64,000 nucleotides of DNA from Prosapia bicincta. Taxonomy: Eukaryota > Arthropoda > Insecta > Hemiptera > Cercopidae. Position 1 is the first letter of the stretch. Every line of letters begins with the position of its first letter. The stretch covers positions 1,335,501 to 1,399,500 of the forward strand of contig JBAIZL010000376.1 in NCBI GenBank assembly GCA_036971475.1, read 5' to 3'. The translations under genes were made by a program, and so were the position numbers. The notes beneath the pieces were generated by a model, which was not told where the DNA came from, made no database searches, and worked only from the letters and a program-made list of their open reading frames with translations. Shown here piece after piece: positions 44,381-56,323 of the stretch.

Positions 44381-44940
44381 ATTTAAAACGATCAGACAGT
44401 GCGATTGTAATCAGAAGATGAGGACTATAAAAAAATTCTAATTACAGGTAATATTGAAGTAGGATATACGCTACATCATGAGTTAGCCATTTGCCATTGT
44501 AAAGTGAAGAAATTTTAAAAAAACGTATTTTCTTATAAGCCATTAAATAACTTTTGATTTTATAAAAATTAAAATTACAAATTAATGTATAGTGTGAAGA
44601 GAACGGGTACTTGATTTCATATAACTAATAAGTAATAAATTTGGCAATGCAAGTGATATGAAATATATAAAGTAGAACTAAAAAATAATAACTTGTGAAC
44701 TAGACAACATTTAACAATCATTAATGTTCCTATATACTAAGAAATTTGTCATAAAACGGTAAACACAACTAATTACAAAATTACTAAATCATCAATTAAA
44801 AAAGACAACTTATTATTAAGAAGTGTGATGAGGGTGAAGAGCAAAAGAATTCCTGAAAACAAAAATCTATGCACTGCACAGGTCGACGAACGAAATGATA
44901 TTTGTAGGGCTAGATGACAAAGTGAGGAGAGAAGAGTGCG

Positions 44941-45033
44941 GTTGTTGAAGCGTATATACGTGAAAACGAGCAGTTGTTGACGCGTATATACGTGAAAACG
45001 AGGGGTTGTTGACGCGTATATACATGAAAACAA
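44941..45033. repeat. 32-bp tandem repeat, three units
   Basis: GTTGTTGACGCGTATATACG followed by TGAAAACGAG is repeated at 44941, 44973 and 45005 with few changes. Confidence 0.88.
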
Positions 45034-45039
45034 TCAGAA

Positions 45040-46065
45040 TTCGAGTAATAACAATTATATTTTAACAGTTGTCGGACTCATAATGGCGGATTGTGGCTAA
45101 AAGATTCGGTCCGGAGGTCAAAATGGTAAGATACAACAATTTCTTATATAGTCTGCTCATAACATACATTATAAGTAGTAAATCTGTAACCTGTACTTCA
45201 AATTCAACTAGAATAATAACTACGCAAACTAGCTTCCGGTATCCGAGGATTTAATGGAGCCAGAAGATGTCGAGTACCAATAGAGATCTGGGAACGGTAA
45301 TTTAATGTTTTAAAAATATTTACTTAGAATAAAAACGTTATATCAGCTGCTAAACTATACAAATCCCTCATAAAAAATATCATTCAACATGATTCTTGGT
45401 ACGAAAATATACGTTTTGTTATCAATCAATATATGTTTGATTCTGATTACAGATTTACATAGCCGACAAAATGGTAATAGATGGAAATTGATGGTTTTTT
45501 ATACAGTTTTAAAACGATCAGCTAATATGACAATATTGCTACGAAATATATGAAAGAATTGTGAAAATAGAATTAAGATATGGGCATACAAACCTTACCC
45601 TCTAGAGGTAGAGAAGTGTCTACCTTCTAACTAGGAAGCAGAGAAATTTTTTGCCATTGTGTGAATAGGAATTTGCAAAAACCAGTTTTGGTTATCATCA
45701 CCACAGGGATTTGAAAATTTCATTACTGCCCACGGCCATGGAGGGTAATGTAAGTGTTGGATTGGATTAAGGTAGGCTCAGATCTCTACTTGTTTCTGCT
45801 GTAGCGAAGTATCTTGCTCAATTGCAAGCTTATATCTTGATTAGGTTTCTTCTTTACGCGTTAAGGAAAACTTGTATTTATTAACATGTACTGAAATATG
45901 TTTATAATAGTTTTTCAATTCCTTCTTATAGCTCACACTCGCTTAGTAAATATCTTGTGCATATTTTCAATCGCTAATAAGATACATCTTTATTCATCCA
46001 ATTACGTTCAAACAAATGTTTTTAAATATGTCTTTACTAATTAAATTTAAAAAAGTTGATGTTTT
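45040..46065. other. Unassigned, with a segment resembling 47385-47470
   Basis: TTAACAGTTGTCGGAC and GGCGGATTGTGGCT near 45060-45105 resemble TTTACAGTTGCCGGAC and GACGGTTTGTGGCT near 47388-47430. No coding motif was found. Confidence 0.35.
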
Positions 46066-46132
46066 AGTCAAATTTGAACTAATGACTTCAAGTCTGAAAT
46101 CCAGCACTTTGGCACTCAGCCTACGTTCCCAC
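46066..46132 (-). repeat. tRNA-like sequence (tRNA pseudogene or SINE head)
   Basis: On the minus strand TAGGCTGAGTGCC resembles an A-box and, about 40 bases later, AGTTCAAATTTGAC a degenerate B-box. The cloverleaf is imperfect, so it is not called a functional tRNA. Confidence 0.3.
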
Positions 46133-46237
46133 AGCTAGAAATCTATACCTGCAAATTGCAACAATTTATTTTGTTTTTTTGTATTCTATTTTTCTACTTG
46201 ATATTGTGATTCTGTCATACATAAAATATACATATAA

Positions 46238-46278
<41 letters not shown>

Positions 46279-47701
46279 TATTATATTATATATTATTATA
46301 TTATAATATAATATATATAATATAATTACATATAATATAAATTATTTGTTTATATAAAATAAAAAGTAACGAAAATAATATTTTTCTTTGTGTACCTCAG
46401 TAGGAATTAACTTGATATTGTTAAAAGTTTTATTACTGGTTTAGAACAATAATTAGGTCTTGACAAACGTTTATTGTTGTCTAACAATAATCAGTTGGCA
46501 TCTGAATTAGCTTGAAAACAGAATTAAAATGCGTTTAAAGTCTCTAGCTAAACAACCGCTATCTTTGTGCTATTACAGGGCAGATATGCTCTTATCTTAT
46601 CCTGTGGGTTTAGGAGAAGCTGAATAGATTAGTTCTTATCGAACATTGAAACACAATGAGCTGGAAAAGGTAGGCGTGTAGAAAACAATTTTATAAAGGT
46701 CGTTTCTAATAGCGCTACTGGAAAATAAAAACAAAAGTCTATTACCTGTCGTAAACTATCCCTAGCCTTTATTAAATTATACAAGTTTGCAAAAACAACA
46801 AAGCACGCGCGCATGTGTGTGAGTTGCACAGGCAGTTTGCCCTTGCAATCTAAAAAATTTTAATTTTGAATTTAAAAAAATAAGTTCAAGCAATAGATGT
46901 TATACATAAAAAAGCAAATTTTTTATACCAGAGAAAAAGTAGTCGAACAAATAATAAAAGAATAAAGAAGGCCAGTATGTTATTGCAACAAAAAAAAAAA
47001 AATTGTAATTTAAGAAAAAATTTGAAACCCGGTAGTGAAATATCGATAAATGAGTGCAAAACCATAATTGAAATATACTAGCTAGTTTACCGGACCCCTT
47101 ACAACCACCATCGACATTTCTATAGAACAAGCAAAGTGTAACCAACTAAATAGTGTAGGCCAGAAACGTTAAAACGTTATTAAATAAAATAATACAGAAA
47201 ATTTAATAGAATAGACAGTTTAGAAATTAATAAAACGGTAAAGCTAATTAAAGTAAAGTTGAGCCCCGCAACGACAGCCGGTGAGCCACGATAATCGCTA
47301 GACGAATCAGCTGTAGAGGGAAGTCGCGGTGCAGCCAATATATACGGAAACGTGGAATTGTTTCGAAATCTATAAAAAAAATTAAAATTTACAGTTGCCG
47401 GACGTTACTATGACGGTTTGTGGCTGGGCACTGCAGTCTACTAGAGGCCAGATGGTTTCCACAATAACGTTTCTATCGTTAAATTTATAACGCAAGTTAT
47501 AAATCGTAAATCGGCAATAAGTACTTCTATTTTTAGAAAATGTAATTAATTTCGTAACAGGTTACCATGGTTTAGCAGTCATTAAATCCGGATCCGTGAA
47601 GAAGGAAAAAATAATCCAGCCTCAACAGGATCAATGGACCAAGAGCCGAGTATGATGGAGGTGAGAACTTTTGGGAAGTCATTGTTAGTTAAATTTATTG
47701 G
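46133..47701. other. Unassigned, with TA-rich microsatellites
   Basis: A TA-rich tract lies at about 46238-46325. No gene is recognised. Confidence 0.5.
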
Positions 47702-48072
47702 TTAACCCTTAACTGACCTCTTACGTTTGTGAGACGTTCGCGAAATTAAAACCTGCATATCTCCCTTCTTAGCTGTTGTTATCAGGTATTTCCGCTCCCA
47801 CTACCTTTGTGGGTTTCTTTGTGCTGTCAAAGTGATTTTGTTTTTTTCTGTAAGTTGTTCTTTCCAGAGACATATTTATAACACGTTACGTCTATGAGAC
47901 GCATGATGTTAGTTGGGTAGTATTTTTTTTGTCATTTATTTGTGTTCTCTATTTACATTTGCGTTATTATTTGGGATAAGTCATAGTATAATAACATTTT
48001 TGTTTATACAAAATGGACGTAGTTGATAACAATCTACCTGGCCCATCATCAGGTAGACCCGGTGTGAAAAAG
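47702..48072 (+). mobile_element. piggyBac-like left end and first exon
   Basis: TTAA then CCCTTAACTGACCTC (47702-47720) has the form of a piggyBac end. ACGTTTGTGAGACG and ACGTCTATGAGACGC are sub-terminal repeats. An ATG at 48013 opens MDVVDNNLPGPSSGRPGVKK before GTGAAT, the style of a piggyBac N-terminus. A TTAA at 49091 with ACGTCTCTCAGACGC to its left may be the right end. Confidence 0.4.
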
Positions 48073-48082
48073 GTGAATATTT

Positions 48083-49036
48083 GTGGACAATATTTCAAAC
48101 ATGAACTGGAAGAAAATCACTGGATATGATTCAGAATCTGTACCCAGACTCCGTTCAAATCTACTGTACACCGATGGGTCAGTAGATCTAGTCCAAGATA
48201 AGCCAGGAGCAGGCTACTATAACCACTCCACCAAAGAAGAATATTACATACCAGCGACCGCAGCCTCCAGTGTCGATGCAGAGTTGCTGGCAATAAATGC
48301 AGCCTTGGTAAACTGCTTTCAACTACGAGCAGAGAAGTTCTGTATATTCACTGACTCCAAGAACGCCTTGCACATGATAGAGAACCGGAAACCAGGTAGC
48401 TACTCATTCAGACTAGAAGAAATAACAAATTTACTCAACACTCCCAGCAAAGATGAGAAACAAATACAGCTCCAGTGGTTCACCTTACACTGAGGCATCG
48501 ACGGCAATGAAAAAGCAGATACAATCGCCAAACAATCAGCGGAAATGGGCCCAGTCTTCTTACGACAGTACTCTCTAAAGAAATGCCTGAGTGCTGTGGA
48601 AACATCAGTTATAAGAAAATGGATCCACCGTTGGAGAGATGAAACCAAAGGTAGACACCTCTATGACGTTCAAAAACAAACAAATGATTTGGAAATATCA
48701 ATGGGTTCCCAGATTTACAACCGTCTTTTCAGCACGAGTAAGAATCGGACACATTGCGACTGAGACCTATCTCTTCAGATTTAATCTGAGTGAATCTCCA
48801 CTCTGCCCTAACTGTAGAAAAGAGGAGGAAACTCTAGACCATATCCTCCTTCGATGCTCCTCACCAATTCCACCAAGAGCAGCTCTGCTGTCTGCGCTGG
48901 GAAGCCAGGGAATCATCAAAACAATATTGATCGATAAACAGTTTTGGACCTTGGCTGCAGCAACTTATTATGTTTTTTCCAGGCGAAACACCTATCACCA
49001 GCAACTACTTATGGACATCGGACTACCGGAGTAATT
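48083..49036 (+). pseudogene. LINE-B ORF2 C-terminus: RNase H and zinc motif
   Basis: RNase H motifs are LLYTDGSVD, SSVDAELLAINAAL and FCIFTDSKNAL, then LQWFTLH, a TGA (48492) and GIDGNEKADTIAK. A frameshift near 48670 leads to the Cys motif CPNCRKEEETLDHILLRC and an end at GLPE. It is a second non-LTR family, unlike LINE-A in sequence. The RT is absent. Confidence 0.78.
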
Positions 49037-49206
49037 ATCTAAAACTAATGACGTCTCTCAGACGCACGATGATATTTTTCCAATACGAGGTTAACTAAAG
49101 GTTTAGTAAATTTTTCAAAAAATTATATTTAAAAATTTAGAATTATAAAGAAATAAATAATGACTTTACCCTAAATGAAGTTGTTATTTGGTTTTGAAAA
49201 AAATAT
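48621..49206 (+). repeat. LINE-B 3' segment (source-like copy of the tandem array)
   Basis: This segment, from GGATCCACCGTTGG to GGTTTTGAAAAAAA, is almost identical to 55224-55803 and 55910-56490. Confidence 0.85.
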
Positions 49207-50198
49207 ATTTTCCTTATTTGTACTATTGAATTGTTTTTTTAAATAATTAAAAACACAGGCAAAATCAGTTTCACAAAAAGACAATTTGTTGCATGTAAAT
49301 TATTCCAATATAATGTTCAAGTTTCTAGACCGGCTTAATCAAGAAGAAACCAACAAAAGAGCATTAAATTAAAAGTAGTATACTGGTTTCGACCACAAAC
49401 TTGTTCATTTTAAGTAAAATCAAAAGAGAAACAATTTTTTGTAAAAGTTTGTATAGTTTAAAATAATTACCATAAGTCATAATTTTATGTAATATTAGTA
49501 TATTATATTTTTCAAGAATAAATAAACAGTTATTAAATTCATATATAAACTAAATGTATTAAAAAAACACCAAATATATATTTTGTTCAAATATTTTCTG
49601 CAAATTATGAAAACTTATCAATAAAAAGTGTTATTGTATATTTTTTATTTTACTTTAAAATTTAAAATTCATTAAATCATTAAATTTACTGTAATCTCTT
49701 TAATTTATTTCGAAAATATCCTGTATTAGTAAATTAATGGTTGTCAAATCATATATCAAGAGTATATAAATTCATAAAATATTCAATGAAGTAAAATAAA
49801 AGCCTAATGTTACAACAACAGTAGACCTTTCTGAGAACAAATTAATTAAAATTTTTTTGAGCTATATCAGAAGACAGTCGATATTTAAAATAAGGTCAAG
49901 GGACGAGTTCCATTGGCAAGTCCTGCTTTGTAACACAGGAGCTGTCTACAAAGAGGTAAATCGAGCAGGAACATATTTTGCACGACCCAACTTGGATCAC
50001 GTCGAGAGAATGGCACATGGTCAGAATATTTGTATGTTAAGCAACTCATGCTAATATGTCTTTTTAGCCGACAAAATTACTGACACATGACTAAAGAGCC
50101 CAGACAATATCATGTTAGGGTTTTTTTAACAAATAGTCAAATCGGCGTGTCGTTGCAAGCGCATGAAGTGTGCGTCGGTGCATCTACGCATTGTAGTC
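49207..50198. other. Unassigned AT-rich sequence left of mariner
   Basis: No gene was recognised. A clear mariner left terminal repeat was not found; AGTCAAAT at about 50141 is the only hint. Confidence 0.45.
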
Positions 50199-51269
50199 AT
50201 GTCTGAACAAGAGGTTGTACCTACAGTTGCGCAACGAATTATTATTAAGTTCTTGACAAACGAAGGTGTTAAACCAAGTGAAATTTTTGTTAGACTGACA
50301 ACTCAGTTTGGGGATAAGACTTTATCACGTTCTCAAGTGTACGATTGGGTTAACAAGTTCAAAGGCGGACGTGAAACAGTTGAAAATGAAAGTCACAATA
50401 GGCGTCCAAGGACCAGTTTGACTAATGAGAACATTTGTGCTGTTCGTGAACTTCTTGAAAATGATCGACGCTTAACGTTAGATGAAATTGCCAGTGAAGT
50501 GGGAATTAGTCATGGTAGTGTGCATTCCATCGTCACAGAGCATCTGGGTTTTCGGAAAATTTGTGCAAGATGGATCCCTCGGCTTCTGACTCTCGATCAA
50601 AAACAAACCCGGAGAGACATTTGCCAAAGGCTTTTGAATCGGCTTGAGAGAGAGGGGAATGGTTTTTTAAATCGCATAATAACCTGTGATGAAACGTGGG
50701 TCCATCACTACACTCCTGAATCCAAAATGGCGTCAATGGAGTGGCGAAGGAAAGACGAAACCCGCCCTGTGAAAGCCAAAACACGGTTGTCAGCTGGAAA
50801 AGTTCTTGCCACAATCTTTTTTGACTGCAAAGGCGTTTTGCTTATTGACTTTTTACACGAACGACGTACTGTGAACGCTGCTTATTACTGTCAACTTCTT
50901 GAGCAAGCAAAAGCAGCCTTTCGGAACAAAAGGCGTAAACAGCCAATCAGAGATGTCATTTTGCTTCATGACAATGCTAGGCCTCACACAGCTGCCTTGA
51001 TCCAAGAGAAATTACGCCAAATTCACTGGGAAACATTGGAACATCCTCCCTACAGCCCAGATTTGTCTCCATGTGACTTTCACCTCTTTGGTCCTCTCAA
51101 AGAAGCACTTGGTGGAAACCGTTTTGAAAGTGATGAGGAAGTACAGGAATTTGTGTGCAATTGGTTCAAGACACGACCTCAAATCTTTTATGAAGAAGGG
51201 ATCCATAAGCTGTCCTCACGCTGGGAAAAGTGTGTGAGACTTGAGGGAGAATATGTAGAAAAGCAGTAA
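50199..51269 (+). CDS. mariner transposase, uninterrupted
   Basis: The frame is open from 50163; the ATG at 50199 (MSEQEVVPTVAQR) gives 356 residues, close to the usual mariner length, and is preferred over the one at 50163. Helix-turn-helix regions include SRSQVYDWVNKFKGG and ISHGSVHSIV. The catalytic triad lies in TCDETWVHH, LLHDNARPHTA and SPDLSPCDFHLF; exactly 34 residues separate the second and third Asp, the D34D mark of mariner. It cuts and pastes at TA. The right end probably lies near 51340 (TGACTGACCC). It is the only intact transposase in the window. Confidence 0.93.
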   Translation: MSEQEVVPTVAQRIIIKFLTNEGVKPSEIFVRLTTQFGDKTLSRSQVYDWVNKFKGGRETVENESHNRRPRTSLTNENICAVRELLENDRRLTLDEIASEVGISHGSVHSIVTEHLGFRKICARWIPRLLTLDQKQTRRDICQRLLNRLEREGNGFLNRIITCDETWVHHYTPESKMASMEWRRKDETRPVKAKTRLSAGKVLATIFFDCKGVLLIDFLHERRTVNAAYYCQLLEQAKAAFRNKRRKQPIRDVILLHDNARPHTAALIQEKLRQIHWETLEHPPYSPDLSPCDFHLFGPLKEALGGNRFESDEEVQEFVCNWFKTRPQIFYEEGIHKLSSRWEKCVRLEGEYVEKQ

Positions 51270-51344
51270 CATGTAATCATTGTTTTGTTTAGCTTTAATA
51301 AACGTATAAGTTAAAAGTCTTGTTTATATTTGACTGACCCTTGT

Positions 51345-52665
51345 AAATAATAATGTGAGTGCGTTGCAGTGTGTGTAACGTATAATTATAATTTTAAATA
51401 TTTCGGAAATTCAATATAGACGCTAAAGCATCTCTAATCAAAAGAAACAAAATCTGTAGCAAGAACTGCAGTATTGTTTTTTAAAATAATATACAAACGC
51501 ACACATTCTTTGTAATTCCTTAGACATTTGTTGGTTGTAATTCCTGACGATGTGACATTAAGAGAGAATGTTTGGCTAAAAGTAACATTTGTTTTAACTG
51601 CTATATACGTTTTAACGTATATACTGTAACGTATATACTGTTTTAACGAATACATTTAAACTTTATAACTAAATAATTAGTTGAGTTCTAGTAAGCAAGA
51701 TGTGATAGGTAGAAAAAATGTGAATGTTTCTGGAGATCCTCTACAGCTTGGTGAAGGGATGGTTGGTGAATATTCGAAGAAAATGAACAAATAAATGATT
51801 TTATACGAGGGAGTTTTGTTCTCGAACAGTTGTTCATGGGTTATATTATTTATAAGTAGTGAGTGTCGAGAATATTGTTACTAGTTGATGGATAACGTAT
51901 ATGTAACGATTACAGTCACGTCAGTTTATGAGTTAATATTTATATAATTACATCGTAATCTTAAGGAATTTTTAAAATTCGGAGACATAGGAATTAAGAC
52001 GCCGACTACTACACATGACTATGGGACTAAAACCTACAAAGCAACACCAAAGTGGAGCAATATTCGCATCTTCTCGCCGGTAATTTACCATTACTGCAAC
52101 CATAGGCTTCAAATATGTCAATAAGGCAGTAATTAATAACTACCCTAAGAAAATCGAAACGTTTGTGGCCTACTTATTTAGACGCCTTAGAAATGCAATG
52201 ACTGCTACAGCTGCGCCCTCTGTGTCACCTCGTGTACAAATATTTATCCGTGCAACTGCTAACAGGATCGTCTGTGTAAACCCATCACATTTGGAGAACA
52301 TCACACTTATCCATCCTCCATGCTGTATTTCCCGAAACCAATTTTCTACAGAAGAGAACGTTGTAGAAACTATAATTCAAAGCTCTCTACATATTAGTTC
52401 AGAATAGAAACAATAGCTATCTACGATTCTAAGACATAAAAAGTATATTCCTTTTTCATTTATACAACGTTTTAAATAATTATTTTGCTTCCTAGGAAAT
52501 ATTTTTAATGCTACTTTACACATATTTAAAAAAATAGTGCATATTATAAGAATAGATACAATTTTGTATATAATAGATAGATAATTAATTTTATAAGGTT
52601 GGAATTCTTACAAAGGATGTGGCTCTAGGTTTGTCTGTGTGTGTGTGTGTGATTTGTGTGTGTGA

Positions 52666-52704
<39 letters not shown>

Positions 52705-53049
52705 TGTGCGTGCGTTGCAACGGGTTAAAAAGGTCACATTTTACCGTTGCAAGTTAAATTAAAAAATTCCATATACAGTATTTTAAAAGGTTTTGCAGCC
52801 AAATTAGCGAAGCCGTAACAAAATAAAAGTGCCTTAGGCAAAATGTAAGTTTAGTTTACCGACTTTAATGGATAGAAATATAGCCATTTTAGGGATAAGA
52901 GGATTTCTTGAAAGGTGGAAAAGTCTAAAATCCACTAAGAGTGACCATCGACATTGGAGGGGACGCGGAACGAAAAAAAGAAGGACAAAGTGAATAGACG
53001 AAAAACAGATGCGGAGCCTCCCGAAGGAGGTAAAGTAAAATTTTCGACA
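51345..53049. other. Unassigned, with (TG)n
   Basis: A (TG)n-rich tract lies at about 52635-52706. An 80-codon frame at 52165-52407 has no known motif. Confidence 0.5.
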
Positions 53050-54242
53050 ACCGACGGAAAGATTTTTTTTTCCAGGCGAAAAACCTATTGAGGTTATCAT
53101 CGCCTAACTAAAGTTAAGTTTTTAAGACATAAAACTAATCAAAATAAAACAAAATAAATGTTTAAAACTAATTGTAATTATCTAAAACTAAAGAACCTAA
53201 AATTATACAAAATTTAAATATTATTAAATAGATTAAGGTGGCGTAAGAAAGCGAGGACACGGTCGATAGCCGTGACATCGTCTCTTAAAAAAACAACCTT
53301 TAAACTACCTCGAAGATCGTAACGTATATACAAATTTGTCAACTCATTACAATCAAGCAGGATATGCATGATTGTAATATTATTTCTACAAAACGGACAT
53401 AGTGGTGGATCCTCATGTTGCATCAAACATCCATGAGTTAACAAAGAGTGGCCGATGCGAAGTCGAGTAACCACCACTTCCTCCCTACGATTCGAACGAA
53501 CAGATGTTCTCCATGGTCGGACGGTATTTTTGATGTCCCTCAGCTTGTTTCTATTTACATTTTGCCATTCTTCGTTCCAAACAGAGAATAGTGTAGATTT
53601 AACTTTGCATACAAAATCTGATGCCATCACACGTTGTGTCGATGGCAACATACCTGTAGCTAATTTTGCACCTTCATCTGCTTTAGTGTTTCCGAATATT
53701 CCACAGTGACCAGGCACCCAGAGAAATGACACCTCTACACCTCGTAATTGGAGCCTGTGTATAGAGCACAAGATGTCTCCAACTAAAGGGTTCTTAGTGT
53801 ACATTTCCTGAATAGCCTGGAGAGCACTTTTGGAATCACAACACACAATATATATTTAGATTTTGCAGACGGAATTGATCTTAAAGCTTGGAAAATTGCA
53901 TAAAGTTCTGCAGTAAAAACGCTACAGGCTGAGGGCAATCCGTAAGTTAAGGTTTGTCCTTCCATATAAAATGCACAACCTATCCCATTGTCCAGTTTTG
54001 AACCGTCTGTGAATATAGTCACAGTATGTTGGTGAGTTTGTTGAATCTGCAAAAACTCCTGACGATAAATAACGTCCAGAGTATTGTGTTTTAGGTACAT
54101 GGACAATGAGAAGTCACATTTTGGCTTTTGTATTATCCATGGAGGGATGTAGCATGATGCTCGTTCGAATATAGGTGGATGTTCTAAATTTAGATTGCTA
54201 AAAATGCGCAACGTTCTTATTCCGAAGGGACCGACGGAAAGA
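53050..54242 (-). mobile_element. LINE-A copy 6, 5'-truncated with 13-bp target-site duplication
   Basis: ACCGACGGAAAGA at 53050-53062 recurs at 54230-54242. Between them are poly-T, CCAGGCG at 53072 and the family's 3' UTR and RNase H region. Truncation is at the LRIFSNLNLEH segment. Confidence 0.9.
53214..54211 (-). pseudogene. LINE-A copy 6 RNase H domain
   Basis: FTDGSKLDNG, FTAELYAIFQAL and then, after a frameshift near 53840, CCDSKSALQ and WVPGHCGIFGNTKADEG are visible, ending with CPFCRNNITIMHILLDC and a small insertion (KVVFLRDDV). Confidence 0.82.
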
Positions 54243-55130
54243 ACGTAAGAAGATCAAGCAAGAAGGAAATAGACCAGACAGAGCTCCCGGTCACACGAGC
54301 GGTGAGAAACCTATTTGTCTAAAGCAGTAGGAAGGGGTTGAAAAGCCTGAAAACGAAAAATTTTAGTGTAGCTTGATACTACGGAAGTATCGGTGCGAAT
54401 GTGCTCCGGTTGGTAGAACGCCGATCGCGTTTCAAACTGTGACGTAAATGGTAAAAATTCAGAGCTAAAAGGGAGATAGATCGTTGAAATATAGTGCCGT
54501 GTGTTTTAAAACCCTTATGGGGAGGAAACTCTCCAAAAGGGGTTTGCATCGTGAAACAGGAATGTCGTAGCGTCCTCAGGGAAATCGTAGCAGAAAATTA
54601 GGTCGAATAAAGGTTTTGATCAGTGCTAATATAAAAAAAAATAAATAAACAGTGCTTAAAATTAAAATTGTTAAACAATTTAGGGTATAAGGGTTACAAA
54701 ATTCACCTATAAAATTTAAATTGGAACAGTGAAATAAAACAAAAACAAGTAGATCAAAACCGGGAGTAAAATTAAGTTCGATAATTATAAAGACAGTGTT
54801 CTAGACGGGTTAAAAGACTAAAATTCAACAAATATATAAATAAAAATAAGTAATTTCGCGCAAAAGAAAAGCGTATTATTTGTTTCAGATATCACGCCAA
54901 CTTGGTAACAATGGAGGGCAGGCAACGTGAGGTTTGGGCGAGTCCTACATCCAAGATGGCCAGCCACGAAAGAAGAGAGATGACATCACGTCAACGATGG
55001 ATCAGAGAGGAAGTGATGCAGGAAAGTCAGATTTTAGCTTTCTTTCTCTTTCAATTAAAAATTTTATTTTGAATTTTTCGGGGAACGTTTTGAGATTTTA
55101 AAAGGAGTGGCTTCGTTTCAGAAAGAAAGT
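54243..55130. other. Unassigned, GC-richer leader-like sequence
   Basis: A hairpin-prone stretch near 54510-54545 and a 54-codon frame at 54911-55075 (MEGRQREVWASP) are present; neither was assigned. It resembles a retroelement leader but has no diagnostic motif. Confidence 0.3.
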
Positions 55131-55241
55131 GGAGAGAATAGCGTTAGGTTGTAGTAATTACCTCAAACTAAAATTACGAACCCTCCCTTCTTAGATTGAA
55201 AAATCACAAATCAAAATTTTTACGGATCCACCGTTGGAGAG

Positions 55242-55637
55242 ATGAAACCAAAGGTAGACACCTCTATGACGTTCAAAAACAACCAAATGATTTGGAAATA
55301 TCAATGGGTTCCCAGATTTACAACCGTCTTTTCAGCACGAGTAAGAATCGGACACATTGCGATTGAGACCTATCTCTTCAGATTTAATCTGAGTGAATCT
55401 CCACTCTGCCCTAACTGTAGAAAAGAGGAGGAAACTCTAGACCATATCCTCCTTCGATGCTCCTTACCAATTCCACCAAGAGCAGCTCTGCTGTCTGCGC
55501 TGGGAAGCCAGGGAATCATCAAAACAATATTGATCGATAAACAGTTTTGGACCTTGGCTGCAGCAACTTATTATGTTTTTTCCAGGCGAAAACCCTATCA
55601 CCAGCAACTACTTATGGACATCGGACTACCGGAGTAA
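55242..55637 (+). pseudogene. LINE-B ORF2 tail, array copy 1
   Basis: 131 codons encode WVPRFTTVFSARVRIGH, CPNCRKEEETLDHILLRC and YYVFSRRKPYHQQLL to GLPE. It is a fragment without RNase H. Confidence 0.75.
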
Positions 55638-55927
55638 TTATCTAACACTAATGACGTCTCTCAGACGCACGATGATATTTTTCCAATACGAGGTTAACTA
55701 AAGGTTTAGTAAATTTTTCAAAAAATTATATTTAAAAATTTAGAATTATAAAGAAATAAATAATGACTTTACCCTAAATGAAGTTGTTATTTGGTTTTGA
55801 AAAAAAAATATTTTTCGGAGAGAATAGCGTTAGGTTGTAGTAAGTACCTCAAACTAAAATTACGAACCCTCCCTTCTTAGATTGAAAAATCACAAATCAA
55901 AATTTTTACGGATCCACCGTTGGAGAG

Positions 55928-56323
55928 ATGAAACCAAAGGTAGACACCTCTATGACGTTCAAAAACAACCAAATGATTTGGAAATATCAATGGGTTCCCA
56001 GATTTACAACCGTCTTTTCAGCACGAGTAAGAATCGGACACATTGCGATTGAGACCTATCTCTTCAGATTTAATCTGAGTGAATCTCCACTCTGCCCTAA
56101 CTGTAGAAAAGAGGAGGAAACTCTAGACCATATCCTCCTTCGATGCTCCTTACCAATTCCACCAAGAGCAGCTCTGCTGTCTGCGCTGGGAAGCCAGGGA
56201 ATCATCAAAACAATATTGATCGATAAACAGTTTTGGACCTTGGCTGCAGCAACTTATTATGTTTTTTCCAGGCGAAACCCCTATCACCAGCAACTACTTA
56301 TGGACATCGGACTACCGGAGTAA
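55928..56323 (+). pseudogene. LINE-B ORF2 tail, array copy 2
   Basis: It is identical to array copy 1 except at one or two residues (SRRNPY for SRRKPY). Confidence 0.75.
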
